Shown here: in pieces, positions 9,466 through 18,411 of the stretch | Numbering within the stretch: the first letter of the stretch is position 1 | Layout: every line of letters begins with the position of its first letter | Origin: Burkholderiales bacterium PBB2 | GTDB taxonomy: Bacteria > Pseudomonadota > Gammaproteobacteria > Burkholderiales > Burkholderiaceae_C | Length of the DNA: 64,000 nucleotides | NCBI GenBank assembly: GCA_002255955.1 | Contig: NKIM01000001.1 | Location: forward strand, 1-64,000 | Reading direction: 5' to 3' | The notes under the pieces: generated by a model | The model's database searches: none | What the model was told of the DNA's origin: nothing | Seen by the model: the letters and a program-made list of their open reading frames with translations, nothing else | Translations under genes and position numbers: made by a program

Positions 9466-10410
9466 ATGTTCGCCCCTCTCGTCAACGCTCCACCCGCGTC
9501 GATGCCGGCCCTGCCGTCGGCAGCGCCGGCACGGCTGGCCGAGCGCGAGGCGCGCTTGCTGGAGCAGCAGGTCTGGCGGGCCAGCAGCCTGGGCGCCAGC
9601 AGCAGCCCCTGCCTGAGCAGCGGTTTTGCCGCCCTGGACGCCGAACTGCCCGGCGGCGGCTGGCCCACGCACAGCCTCAGTGAAATCCTCTGCCCGCCGG
9701 GCCTGCATCTGGAGTGGCGTTTGCTACTGCCGGCGCTGCGCGGGCTGCTGGCCGAGCCGCAGGCAGCAACCCCCGCCCCGCGGGGCCGAGGGCGTGCGCG
9801 CAAGCCCAGCGCCCCGCGCGCGCAACAACAACGGCCACTGCTGCTGATCAACCCACCGCTGATTCCGCACCTGCCGGGTTTGCAGGCCGCCGGCCTGGCG
9901 CCGCAACAGCTGATCTGGCTGGCACCGGAGACGCCGCAGCAGCAGCTCTGGGCGGCCGAGCAGGCGATCAAATCGAATGCCGCCGCCGCCCTGCTGCTCT
10001 GGCTGCCCCAGCTGCGGCCCGAGCAGCTGCGGCGGCTGCAGACCCAGGCCCTGGGCCTGGACGCACCGCTGTTCCTGTTCCGGCCCGAAACGGCAGCACA
10101 GCAGTCCTCGGCCGCGCCGCTGCGCCTGCATCTGGACCTGGCCCTGGGCGCGCGCAGCCCGCAGCAGGAGCTGGCCGATCTGCAGCTGCGCATCCTGAAA
10201 CGACGTGGCCCGGCTTTCGAAGGCCTGCTGCAGCTGCCCGCCCTGCCCTCGGGCCTGGAGCGGGTGCTGACAGCCACCATGCTGGCGCGCGGCCTGGGCC
10301 GCCCGAGCCTGGCGCCAAACACGCCCCCTGTCCTGCAGCCGCCGCGCCCCGCGGCGCCCTCGCCTCATGCACTGGCTCGCCCTGCTCAGCCCGCCCGCGC
10401 CGCCGGATGA
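9466..10410 (+). CDS. imuA: ImuA, SOS mutasome protein (RecA/SulA-like)
   Basis: 314 aa. The typical ImuA core is visible: SSGFAALDAELPGGGWPTHSLSEIL (a RecA-like N-terminal region in which the Walker A is degenerate), then PLLLINPPLIPHLPGLQAAGL and LIWLAPETPQQQLWAAEQAI. Known family role: ImuA works with ImuB and DnaE2 in damage-induced mutagenesis, interacting with RecA and ImuB. It is first in an SOS operon behind a LexA box, and imuB starts 44 bp before it ends. An Arg/Pro-rich insertion (about residues 100-122) looks disordered. Confidence 0.93.
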   Translation: MFAPLVNAPPASMPALPSAAPARLAEREARLLEQQVWRASSLGASSSPCLSSGFAALDAELPGGGWPTHSLSEILCPPGLHLEWRLLLPALRGLLAEPQAATPAPRGRGRARKPSAPRAQQQRPLLLINPPLIPHLPGLQAAGLAPQQLIWLAPETPQQQLWAAEQAIKSNAAAALLLWLPQLRPEQLRRLQTQALGLDAPLFLFRPETAAQQSSAAPLRLHLDLALGARSPQQELADLQLRILKRRGPAFEGLLQLPALPSGLERVLTATMLARGLGRPSLAPNTPPVLQPPRPAAPSPHALARPAQPARAAG

Positions 10411-11761
10411 GGCCGCCGCCCCCAGCCGCCCCACCCGGCCCGAAACCGCAGCCCCAGCCCTGGCCTGGTGGGCGCTGCAGTTCTCGCCGAGGGTGGCCGC
10501 GCTGGAGGAGGCCGTGGTGCTGGAGGTGGCCGCCAGCCTGCGCCTGTTTGGCGGGCCCGAGGCCTTGCACCAGCGGGTGGCGGAGCGCATCGGCGACGCC
10601 GGGCTGAGCCTGGCCGCCCTGGCCTGGGCGCCCACCGCGTTGGCGGCCCTGGCGCTGGCGCGCGGGGCGCTGGCGCAGCCGGGGGCGGCTGGAGAAACCT
10701 GCGTGCGGGCCGATGGCCTGTCCGCCCCCTTGGCCAGCCTGCTGGACCCGCTGCCGCTGTTCACCCTCAGCGCCGCGCAGGCGCAAGCGCCCATGCTGGC
10801 GCGCCTGGGCTGCCGCACGCTGGGCGATGTGCGCCGCCTGCCGCGGGCCGCCCTGAGCCGGCGTTTCGGCCCGGGGCTTCTTCGCGCCCTGGACCAGGCC
10901 TATGGCCAGGCACCCCAAGCCCATGCCTGGATCACTGCGCCCGAGCAGTTCCAAGCCAGGCTGGAGCTGCCGCAGCGCCTGGACAACGCCCTGGCCTTGC
11001 TGCAGCACGCCCAGGAACTGCTGCGCCAGCTCTGCGCCTGGCTGGCGGCGCGCCACGCCGGCATCGAAGCCTTCGAACTGGCCTGGGCCCATGACGCCAT
11101 GCGGGCGCGCGACATCGGCCCGGGCGGCCGGCTGCGGGTGCACAGCGCCGCGCTGACGCGCGATTTCGGCCAGCTCTCGCGCCTGCTGCACGAGCACCTG
11201 CTGCGCCTGGAGCTGGCCGCGCCGGTGGCCGAGCTCAGCCTGCAGGCCGGCGAAGTGCGGGCCCTGGAGGAGCGCAGCGCCAGCCTGCTGCCGGCCGGGC
11301 CCGAGCAGGCCAAGGAGCCCCTGGAGCAGTTGCTGATGCGCCTGAGCATCCGCTTGGGCGCACAGGCCGTGCGCTGCGGCCAGCTGCAGCAAGACCACCG
11401 GCTGGAGCAAATGCAGCGCTGGGTGGCCTGGAACGAAAGCCCACCCAACACGGCGGCCACAGCCGCTGCGCCAGAGGCCCTGCCGCTCTGCCCACAGCCG
11501 ACCTGGCTGCTGGCACCGCCGCTGCGCCTGAGCCTGCGCCAGGACCAGCCGGTCTACGGCGGCGCACCGCTGCAGCTGCTGGCCGGGCCGCAGCGCATCG
11601 AGGGTGGCTGGTGGCAGCCGGCGGCCGACGGCCAGAGCTCGCAGCACCAGCAGCGCGATTACTTCCTGGCCAGCAGCCCGCAGGCCGGCCTGCTGTGGAT
11701 CTTCCAGCAGCGCCTGAGCAGCGAGCAGGACGGCTGGTTTCTGCACGGCGTGTTCGCATGA
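10367..11761 (+). CDS. imuB: ImuB, non-catalytic Y-family polymerase homologue
   Basis: 464 aa. It is recognised by the Y-family palm/finger pattern (VLEVAASLRLFGGPEALHQRV and LARLGCRTLGDVRRLPRAALSRRFG) and its operon position. The N-terminal strand that holds the first catalytic Asp in DinB-type enzymes reads MHWLALLSPPAPP here, with no acidic residue, as expected for ImuB, which scaffolds DnaE2 and the beta clamp instead of polymerising. It overlaps imuA by 44 bp and dnaE2 by 4 bp (ATGA), so translation of all three is coupled. The tail (PQAGLLWIFQQRLSSEQDGWFLHGVF) matches the family ending. Confidence 0.93.
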   Translation: MHWLALLSPPAPPDEAAAPSRPTRPETAAPALAWWALQFSPRVAALEEAVVLEVAASLRLFGGPEALHQRVAERIGDAGLSLAALAWAPTALAALALARGALAQPGAAGETCVRADGLSAPLASLLDPLPLFTLSAAQAQAPMLARLGCRTLGDVRRLPRAALSRRFGPGLLRALDQAYGQAPQAHAWITAPEQFQARLELPQRLDNALALLQHAQELLRQLCAWLAARHAGIEAFELAWAHDAMRARDIGPGGRLRVHSAALTRDFGQLSRLLHEHLLRLELAAPVAELSLQAGEVRALEERSASLLPAGPEQAKEPLEQLLMRLSIRLGAQAVRCGQLQQDHRLEQMQRWVAWNESPPNTAATAAAPEALPLCPQPTWLLAPPLRLSLRQDQPVYGGAPLQLLAGPQRIEGGWWQPAADGQSSQHQQRDYFLASSPQAGLLWIFQQRLSSEQDGWFLHGVFA

Positions 11762-14700
11762 TGATGAAAGCATCCAGCCTGCTGCCCGCCTACGCCGAGC
11801 TGCATGCGCTCAGCAACTACTCCTTTCTGCGTGGCGCCTCCACGCCGGGCGAGCTGGTGGAGCGCGCGCATGAGCAGGGTTATGCCGCCCTGGCCCTGAC
11901 CGACGAATGCTCGCTGGCCGGCGTGGTGCGCGCCCATGTGGCGGCCCAGGCCTTGCCGCGCGACCCGGTCACCGGGGAGCCCGAGCTGAAGCTGCTGATC
12001 GGCGCCGAGTTCAGCGTGCGCCGGCTGGCGCAGGCGCCGCCCGGGCCGCCTGAATCCACGCCCGACCCAGTGATGTTCAAGCTGGTGCTGCTGGCGCGCC
12101 ATCTTGAGGGCTACGGCAACCTCTGCCAGTTCATCACCGGCCTGCGCCGCAGCGCCGCCAAGGGCAGCTACCGCCTGAGCTGGGCACGGCTGCAAGAGGC
12201 GGCGCAGCGCGGCGAGCTGGCCGACTGCCTGGCCCTGCTGCTGCCGCCGCGCGAGGCCAGCGACGAAGAGCTGCTGATCCCGGCGCGCTGGCTGCTGCGT
12301 CATTTCACCGGCCAGGCCTGGATCGGTGTCGAGCTGCTGCGCGAGCTGGGCGACGAGCTCTGGCTGCAGCGCCTGGGCCAGCTGTCCGAGCAAACCGCCC
12401 TGCCCCTGGTGGCGGCCGGCGATGTGCACATGCACCGGCGCTCGCGCAAGGCCTTGCAGGATGTGCTGACCGCCACCCGGCTGAACCGCCCCATCGCCGC
12501 CTGCGGCCACCAGCTGCAAGCCAATGCCGAGCGCCATCTGCGCAGCCGCCTGCGCCTGGGCCAGCTCTACCCGCCGGCCCTGCTGGCCGAGACCTTGCGG
12601 GTGGCGGCGCAATGCCAGTTCTCGCTCCAGGAGATCCGCTACCAGTACCCGGCCGAAGTCGTGCCCGAAGGCGCCACGCCGAGCAGCCATCTGCGCGCCC
12701 TGACCGAGGCCGGCGCGACGCGCCGCTGGCCCCATGGCCTCAAGCCCGAACTGCGCGCGCAGATCGAGCATGAGCTGGCCCTGATCCAGGAGCTGGGCTA
12801 CGAGCATTACTTCCTGACCGTGGCCGATGTCGTCGCCTTCGCGCGCAGCGTGGACATCCTCTGCCAGGGCCGCGGCTCGGCGGCCAACAGCGTGGTCTGC
12901 TACTGCCTCTTCATCACCGAGGTCGACCCGGCGCGCAGCAGCCTGCTGTTCGAGCGCTTCATCAGCCGCGAGCGCAACGAGCCGCCCGACATCGACGTCG
13001 ATTTCGAGCACGAGCGGCGCGAAGAGGTGATTCAGTACCTCTACCGCAAATACGGCCGCGAACGCGCCGCGCTGACCGCCGTGGTGATCAGCTACCGGCC
13101 GCGCAGCGCCATCCGCGATGTCGGCCGCGCCCTGGGCCTGGACGAGGCCCTGGTCGAGAAGCTGGCCGGTGACCACCATGGCTGGAGCGAGGAATCCCTG
13201 CCCGACGATCGCCTGGCCCAGCTGCAGCAGGAGCTGGGCTTCGACCCGCAGGACCTGCAGATCCGCCAGCTGGTGCGGCTCACCCGCCAGCTGATGGGCA
13301 TGCCGCGCCACTTGAGCCAACACCCGGGCGGCTTTGTGCTGACGGCCGGCCCGCTCTCGCGCCTGGTGCCGATCGAGAACGCGGCCATGGCCGAGCGCAC
13401 CGTGATCGAGTGGGACAAGGACGACATCGACGCCCTGGGCCTGATGAAGGTCGATGTGCTGGCCCTGGGCATGCTCAGCGCCCTGCAGCGCAGCTTCGCC
13501 CTGATCAGCCGCTTGCGCGGCTACCCGGCAAGCGCACCTTTCGGCATGAGCGATGTGCCGGCCGACGACAAGCCCACCTACGACATGATCTGCCGCGCCG
13601 ACACGGTGGGGGTGTTCCAGATCGAATCACGCGCGCAGATGTCCATGCTGCCGCGCCTGCGGCCGCGCTGCTTTTACGACCTGGTGATCGAGGTGGCCAT
13701 CGTGCGGCCCGGGCCCATCGAAGGCGGCATGGTCCACCCCTATTTGCAGAACCGCGCCCTGCCGCCCGGGCAAATCAAGTATCCGAAAGATGATCTGCGC
13801 GCCGCGCTCGAGCGCACCTGCGGCATCCCCATCTTCCAGGAGCAGGTGATGCAGGTGGCCATGATCGCCGCCGGCTTCAGCCCCGGCGAGGCCGACCAGC
13901 TGCGCCGCGCCATGGCCGCCTGGAAGCGGCCCGGCGACCTGGCCCGCTTCCACGAGAAGATCCTCACGGGCATGCGCGAACGTGGCTACGAGGACGCGTT
14001 CGCCGAGGCCATCTTCCGCCAGATCAAGGGCTTTGCCTCCTACGGCTTCCCCGAGTCGCATGCGGCCAGCTTCGCCCTGCTGACTTATGTGTCCTGCTGG
14101 ATCAAGCGCCATGAACCGGCGGCCTTTCTCTGCGCCCTGCTGAACTCGCAGCCCCTGGGTTTCTACACCCCCAGCCAGCTGGTGCAGGACGCCCGCCGCC
14201 ACCGCATCGAGGTGCGGCCCAGCGATGTCAACCACGGTGGCTGGCTGAGCAGCCTGGAGCAGCCCGAGGCACCCGAGCCCGCCGAGCGCCTGGACGACGG
14301 CGTGCAGCCAGCCGTGCGCCTGGGCCTGCACCTGGTCCACGGCCTGAGCCGGGCGGCGGCCCTGCGCATCGAGGCCGCGCGGGCCGCGGGCGGGCGCTTT
14401 GTGGACACGCAAGACCTGGCCCTGCGCGCGGCCCTGGACCAGCAGGAGCTGCAGCAGCTGGCCGCGGCCGATGCCTTGCAAAGCCTGGCCGGCCACCGCC
14501 GCCAGCAGGTCTGGCAGGCCTCGGCCCTGCGCACCCAGCCGCCGCTTTTGCGCCAGGCCTATGCCGCCGAGGAGGACCTGGACCTGCCGGCGGCCGCCGA
14601 GGGCGAAGAGGTGGTCTGGGACTACGCCGCCCTGGGCCTGAGCCTGCGCAGCCATCCGCTGGCCCTGCTGCGGCCCCGGCTGGCGCGCCTGGGCTACCGC

Positions 14701-15021
14701 AATGCGCAGGAGCTGCGCGCCTGGCGCAGCGGCCAGTCGGCCCAGGCCTGCGGCCTGGTCACCGTGCGCCAGCGCCCGCAGACGGCCAAGGGCGTGCTCT
14801 TCATCAGCCTGGAAGACGAGAGCGGCAGCGTGCAGGTGATCGTCTGGCCGGACGTCTACGCCGCCTTCCGCCGCACCATCCTGGTGGCGCGGCTGCTGGC
14901 GGTGCAGGGCCAATGGCAGTACGAGAACGGCGTGCGCAATTTAATCGCCCGCCGCGTGCAAGACCTGACCCCGCTGCTGGGTCGCCTGGGCAAGGACGTG
15001 GGCAGCCGCGACTTTCACTAA
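11758..15021 (+). CDS. dnaE2: Error-prone DNA polymerase DnaE2
   Basis: 1087 aa, normal for DnaE2. An N-terminal PHP domain begins YAELHALSNYSFLRGASTP; the palm carries PPDIDVDFEHERREEVIQYL with the catalytic acidic residues. Finger and beta-binding parts (ILCQGRGSAANSVVCYC, VGVFQIESRAQMSMLP) follow, then a C-terminal OB-fold (GLVTVRQRPQTAKGVLFISLEDESGSVQVIVWP). The start is the first of three consecutive Met codons and overlaps the imuB stop. It carries out translesion synthesis after SOS induction through the upstream LexA-controlled promoter. Confidence 0.97.
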   Translation: MMMKASSLLPAYAELHALSNYSFLRGASTPGELVERAHEQGYAALALTDECSLAGVVRAHVAAQALPRDPVTGEPELKLLIGAEFSVRRLAQAPPGPPESTPDPVMFKLVLLARHLEGYGNLCQFITGLRRSAAKGSYRLSWARLQEAAQRGELADCLALLLPPREASDEELLIPARWLLRHFTGQAWIGVELLRELGDELWLQRLGQLSEQTALPLVAAGDVHMHRRSRKALQDVLTATRLNRPIAACGHQLQANAERHLRSRLRLGQLYPPALLAETLRVAAQCQFSLQEIRYQYPAEVVPEGATPSSHLRALTEAGATRRWPHGLKPELRAQIEHELALIQELGYEHYFLTVADVVAFARSVDILCQGRGSAANSVVCYCLFITEVDPARSSLLFERFISRERNEPPDIDVDFEHERREEVIQYLYRKYGRERAALTAVVISYRPRSAIRDVGRALGLDEALVEKLAGDHHGWSEESLPDDRLAQLQQELGFDPQDLQIRQLVRLTRQLMGMPRHLSQHPGGFVLTAGPLSRLVPIENAAMAERTVIEWDKDDIDALGLMKVDVLALGMLSALQRSFALISRLRGYPASAPFGMSDVPADDKPTYDMICRADTVGVFQIESRAQMSMLPRLRPRCFYDLVIEVAIVRPGPIEGGMVHPYLQNRALPPGQIKYPKDDLRAALERTCGIPIFQEQVMQVAMIAAGFSPGEADQLRRAMAAWKRPGDLARFHEKILTGMRERGYEDAFAEAIFRQIKGFASYGFPESHAASFALLTYVSCWIKRHEPAAFLCALLNSQPLGFYTPSQLVQDARRHRIEVRPSDVNHGGWLSSLEQPEAPEPAERLDDGVQPAVRLGLHLVHGLSRAAALRIEAARAAGGRFVDTQDLALRAALDQQELQQLAAADALQSLAGHRRQQVWQASALRTQPPLLRQAYAAEEDLDLPAAAEGEEVVWDYAALGLSLRSHPLALLRPRLARLGYRNAQELRAWRSGQSAQACGLVTVRQRPQTAKGVLFISLEDESGSVQVIVWPDVYAAFRRTILVARLLAVQGQWQYENGVRNLIARRVQDLTPLLGRLGKDVGSRDFH

Positions 15022-15132
15022 AGCGACGCCACTGCGCGCGCTTCGCACAAAACTACTCACTCTGCAATCCGGTGATGCCGCATCCCGTGTTTTCAGGACA
15101 GAGTCGCCGCCCCTAGTGCTTCCCCCCTTTCC

Positions 15133-15164
15133 GTGACATGCGTCACGTGCGAACGTCTGACGCA
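15133..15164. promoter_or_regulatory. Overlapping dyads upstream of a PEP-CTERM gene
   Basis: GTGACATGCGTCAC (15133-15146) is a near-palindrome, and TGCGTCA (15139-15145) is repeated inverted as TGACGCA (15158-15164). They lie 49-80 bp before the ATG at 15213. This could be an operator; the binding protein is unknown. Confidence 0.4.
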
Positions 15165-15212
15165 CGAGAACCCTCAGGGGTTCGTCCCATCCATTCCATC
15201 GAGGGAAACTGA

Positions 15213-15839
15213 ATGCAGACTGCACATCGCCTGGCTGTCACGGCCGCCGTGCTGGCCGCACTGGCCACACCGTCGTTCGCCGACACCACCACCTACACCA
15301 ACTCGGCTGCCTTCCTGGCGGGCCTGAGCGGCCCCGGCTACACCGAGGCCTTCACCGGCCTGGGCAGCCCGGCCAGCGGCGCTGGCCTGAGCTTCAGCTC
15401 GGGCGGCTTCAGCTACAGCATCAGCTCCCCCGGCGACCTCTACGCCTCGGGTGACTTCCTGGGCACCAGCCTGCCCGACCAAGCCCTGACCATCACTTTC
15501 ACCAGCGGCAATGTCACGGCGGTCGGCGGCAATTTCTTCAACGTCAATCTGTCGGACGCGTTCCAGCCCCTGGCTGTGACCCTGACCCTGAGTGACGGCA
15601 CCACCACCACCTTCACCCCGGCCAGCGCCGCCGACAGCTTCCGCGGCTTCGCTTCCACCCAGGTCATCAATTCGCTGACCATCAGCGCGCCCGGCGTCAG
15701 CGTGTACGCCAGCGTGGACAACCTGACCGTGGGCTCGGTCACCCCGGTGCCGGAACCCAGCAGCTGGGCCCTGATGGGCCTGGGCCTGGCCGGCATGGGC
15801 GCATTCGCCCGCCGCCGCCAGAACAAGACGCACGACTGA
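15213..15839 (+). CDS. PEP-CTERM sorting-domain protein
   Basis: 208 aa. A signal peptide (HRLAVTAAVLAALATPSFA) is followed by a Ser/Thr/Gly-rich beta domain. The C-terminal sorting signal is VPEPSSWALMGLGLAGMGAF followed by the basic cluster ARRRQNKTHD. Family knowledge: exosortase recognises PEP, and the TM helix plus Arg tail hold the protein for processing and cell-surface export. No exosortase gene is in this window. A GAGGGA ribosome-binding site precedes the ATG. Downstream lies a hairpin and then a secreted M4 protease. Confidence 0.92.
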   Translation: MQTAHRLAVTAAVLAALATPSFADTTTYTNSAAFLAGLSGPGYTEAFTGLGSPASGAGLSFSSGGFSYSISSPGDLYASGDFLGTSLPDQALTITFTSGNVTAVGGNFFNVNLSDAFQPLAVTLTLSDGTTTTFTPASAADSFRGFASTQVINSLTISAPGVSVYASVDNLTVGSVTPVPEPSSWALMGLGLAGMGAFARRRQNKTHD

Positions 15840-15854
15840 ACGTCCGACCGGCAC

Positions 15855-15873
15855 GGGCGCCACGATGGCGCCC
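15855..15873 (+). terminator. Hairpin after the PEP-CTERM gene
   Basis: GGGCGCC (15855-15861) and GGCGCCC (15867-15873) form a 7-bp stem with a 5-nt loop, 15 bp after the stop. There is no T-run, so termination is uncertain. Confidence 0.4.
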
Positions 15874-15945
15874 GCCTGATGCCATCGGTTCCTTTCTTCC
15901 ATCCCTGTTGACGATGCGGTGCCCGCACCGCACTCCGGAGTGCAT

Positions 15946-18330
15946 ATGACCCGAAACCACAAGAAGCTGTCCCTGCTGGCCCTGTCCGTGGGCCTGGCCC
16001 TGGCCAGCCAAGCCCAGGCGCAAAACGCCCTGAACGGCCAACGCGAAGCGCTGGACCGCCTGGCCACCGCCACCGGCAGCAGTGCCGATGTGTCCTACCA
16101 CGCGGCCACCGGCGCCGCCCGATTCGTGCGCGTGCCCGCCGGTGCCAAGCTGGCCGCCCGTGCCAGCGCCGTGGGCGATGCCGCCAAGCAGACCGCCACC
16201 GTGCAATTCCTGAACGAATACGCAGCGCTGTTCGGCATCCGCGACGCCGCCAGCGAGTTGTCGGCCCCGGCCATCAGCAAGGACCGCCAAGGCAGCACCC
16301 ACCTGAGCTACCAGCAGGTCTACCAAGGCGTGCCTGTGTTCGGCGGCGAGCTCAAGGCCCACTACGACGCTGCTGACAATCTGGTGGTCGTCAACGGCAC
16401 CTTCATCCCCGGCATCAATGTCAAGGCCACGCCCAGCCGCACGGCCGAGCAGGCCAGCAAGATCGCTGTGGCTGCCGTCAACGCCGAGCTGAAGCGCCCG
16501 ACCCGCCTGAGCGCCAGCGCCCCGACGCTGATGATCTTCCGCGAAGGCCTGGCCAAGGGCGTCGAAGGCGCCAACCACCTGGCCTGGCAGGTCGAAGTGG
16601 GCAACAAGCACGATGTGCGCGAGTTCGTCTACGTGGACGCCCACACCGGCAAGGTGATCGACAAGATCAGCGGCATCCATGAAGCCATGAACCGCCGCGC
16701 CTTCGACGGCCAAGGCAAGCTGCCTCCGGTGCCCAACTACCCGAACAACCCGTTCTGGGTGGAAGGCCAGGCCTTCCCGACCGGCACAGTCGAAGCCGAC
16801 AACATGATTGCCGCCTCGTCCGACATCTACGCTCTGTTCAAGAACGCCTTTGGTCGCGACGCCTTCGACGGCAAGGGCAAGACCATGGACTCGATCTTCA
16901 ACCGCGGCGATGCCTGCCCGAACGCGTCCTGGAACGGCACCTACATCTCCTTCTGCCCAGGCACCACGACCGATGACGTGACCGCGCACGAGTGGGGCCA
17001 TGCCTACACCCAATACACCCACGGCCTGATCTACCAATGGCAACCGGGTGCTCTGAACGAGGCCTACTCGGACATCTGGGGTGAAACCGTCGACCGCCTG
17101 AACAGCCGCGGCACCGACGTCCCCGACGCAGCACGTACCGATGGCGCCTGCACGATCTTCACCAAGGTGGGCGGCGTGCCGGGCACCGACAACTCGGTGC
17201 GCTGGCTGATGGGCGAAGATGCCACCGCATTCAGCGGCGCCATCCGCGACATGTACAACCCCACCTGCTACGGCCACCCGGCCAAGGTGACGGACACCCG
17301 CTACCGCTGCACCACCGCCGATGCCGGTGGTGTGCACAGCAACTCCGGCGTGCCCAACCACGGCTACGCCCTGCTGGTGGACGGCGGCAACTACAACGGC
17401 CAGAACATCTTCTCGATCGGTCTGACCAAGGCAGCCCACATCTACTACCGCGCCCAGAGCGTCTACCAAGGTCCGGCCAGCGGCTTCGCCGACCACGCCG
17501 ATGCGCTGGCTCAGTCCTGCGCCGACCTGACGGGCCAGAACCTGAACGACCTGAAGACCGGCGCGCCCTCGGGCGAGGTCATCAACGCCCAGGATTGCGC
17601 CCAGGTCGCCAAGATGGCCCAGGCCGTCGAGCTGCGCACCGCCCCGGCACAGTGCAACTTCGTTCCCCTGCTGGCCAAGTCGCCACCGGCCCTGTGCCCC
17701 ACGGGCACCGTGGCTCCGCTGCTGTCGGACAGCTTCGACGGCGGCAAGGCTGGCGGCGTGCGCTGGCAAGTCAGCTACCAAGGCAGCAACCCGGAGTTCA
17801 CCCCGCGCAACTGGGGTGTGGTCACCAAGCTGCCCAATGGTCGCTCCGGCTACGCCCTGTTCGCACCGAACCCCAACAACGGCACCTGCAGCGCGGGTGG
17901 CAATGAGGCCGGTCTGGTTCGCATCGAAAGCCCCGAGATCACCATCACCGCCGATGCCGCAGCACCGAAGCTGACCTTCGATCACTGGGTCGCCACCGAG
18001 TCCACCTGGGACGGCGGCAACCTGAAGATCAGCGTCAACGGCGGCGCCTGGCAGCTGATCGCCGCCTCGGACTTTGTCTACAACGCCTACAACACGACCC
18101 TGAAGACGGTCGCTCAAGGCAATGACAACCCGCTGGCCGGCCAAGCCGCCTTCTCGGGCACGGACGGTGGCTCGGTCAGCGGTTCCTGGGGCCGCTCCAT
18201 CGTCAACCTGTCGCGCTTCGCCAAGCCCAACGACAAGGTCAAGCTGCGCTTCGAACTGGCGAATGACGGCTGCGGCGGCAACATCGGCTGGTACGTCGAT
18301 GATGTGAAGGTCTATCGCTGCACCCCCTGA
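15946..18330 (+). CDS. Secreted M4 (thermolysin-like) metalloprotease with C-terminal beta domain
   Basis: 794 aa. The ATG at 15946 gives a clean signal peptide (LSLLALSVGLALASQAQA). A propeptide with FTP/PepSY-like features follows (LSYQQVYQGVPVFGGELKAHY, WQVEVGNKHDVREFVYVDAHTGKVID). The catalytic domain has HEWGH, giving zinc ligands His348 and His352 and base Glu349, and the third ligand Glu372 in GALNEAYSDIWGE, exactly 20 residues on as in thermolysin. The catalytic domain ends near residue 560. The last 220 or so residues (LLSDSFDGGKAGGVRWQVS ... GWYVDDVKVYRC) look like a jelly-roll/MAM-type module. It is probably an extracellular protein-degrading enzyme. It ends at a strong terminator. 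Confidence 0.93.
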   Translation: MTRNHKKLSLLALSVGLALASQAQAQNALNGQREALDRLATATGSSADVSYHAATGAARFVRVPAGAKLAARASAVGDAAKQTATVQFLNEYAALFGIRDAASELSAPAISKDRQGSTHLSYQQVYQGVPVFGGELKAHYDAADNLVVVNGTFIPGINVKATPSRTAEQASKIAVAAVNAELKRPTRLSASAPTLMIFREGLAKGVEGANHLAWQVEVGNKHDVREFVYVDAHTGKVIDKISGIHEAMNRRAFDGQGKLPPVPNYPNNPFWVEGQAFPTGTVEADNMIAASSDIYALFKNAFGRDAFDGKGKTMDSIFNRGDACPNASWNGTYISFCPGTTTDDVTAHEWGHAYTQYTHGLIYQWQPGALNEAYSDIWGETVDRLNSRGTDVPDAARTDGACTIFTKVGGVPGTDNSVRWLMGEDATAFSGAIRDMYNPTCYGHPAKVTDTRYRCTTADAGGVHSNSGVPNHGYALLVDGGNYNGQNIFSIGLTKAAHIYYRAQSVYQGPASGFADHADALAQSCADLTGQNLNDLKTGAPSGEVINAQDCAQVAKMAQAVELRTAPAQCNFVPLLAKSPPALCPTGTVAPLLSDSFDGGKAGGVRWQVSYQGSNPEFTPRNWGVVTKLPNGRSGYALFAPNPNNGTCSAGGNEAGLVRIESPEITITADAAAPKLTFDHWVATESTWDGGNLKISVNGGAWQLIAASDFVYNAYNTTLKTVAQGNDNPLAGQAAFSGTDGGSVSGSWGRSIVNLSRFAKPNDKVKLRFELANDGCGGNIGWYVDDVKVYRCTP

Positions 18331-18382
18331 GCTTGAACTGCGCACCGGCCCGATGAGAGCCGGTACTGCCGCTCAACTCACC

Positions 18383-18410
18383 AAGGCCTCCCACCGGGAG
18401 GCCTTTTTTC
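18383..18410 (+). terminator. Rho-independent terminator of the M4 protease gene
   Basis: GGCCTCCC (18385-18392), a short loop and GGGAGGCC (18396-18403) are followed directly by six T residues and a C. A-residues flank the left side. Confidence 0.93.
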
Positions 18411-18411
18411 T

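Noticed and set aside
15739-18345. 868-codon frame on the minus strand
   Set aside because: Antisense to the M4 protease and PEP-CTERM genes, which have clear motifs; the mirror frame has only Val/Gly/Ala-rich low-complexity sequence.
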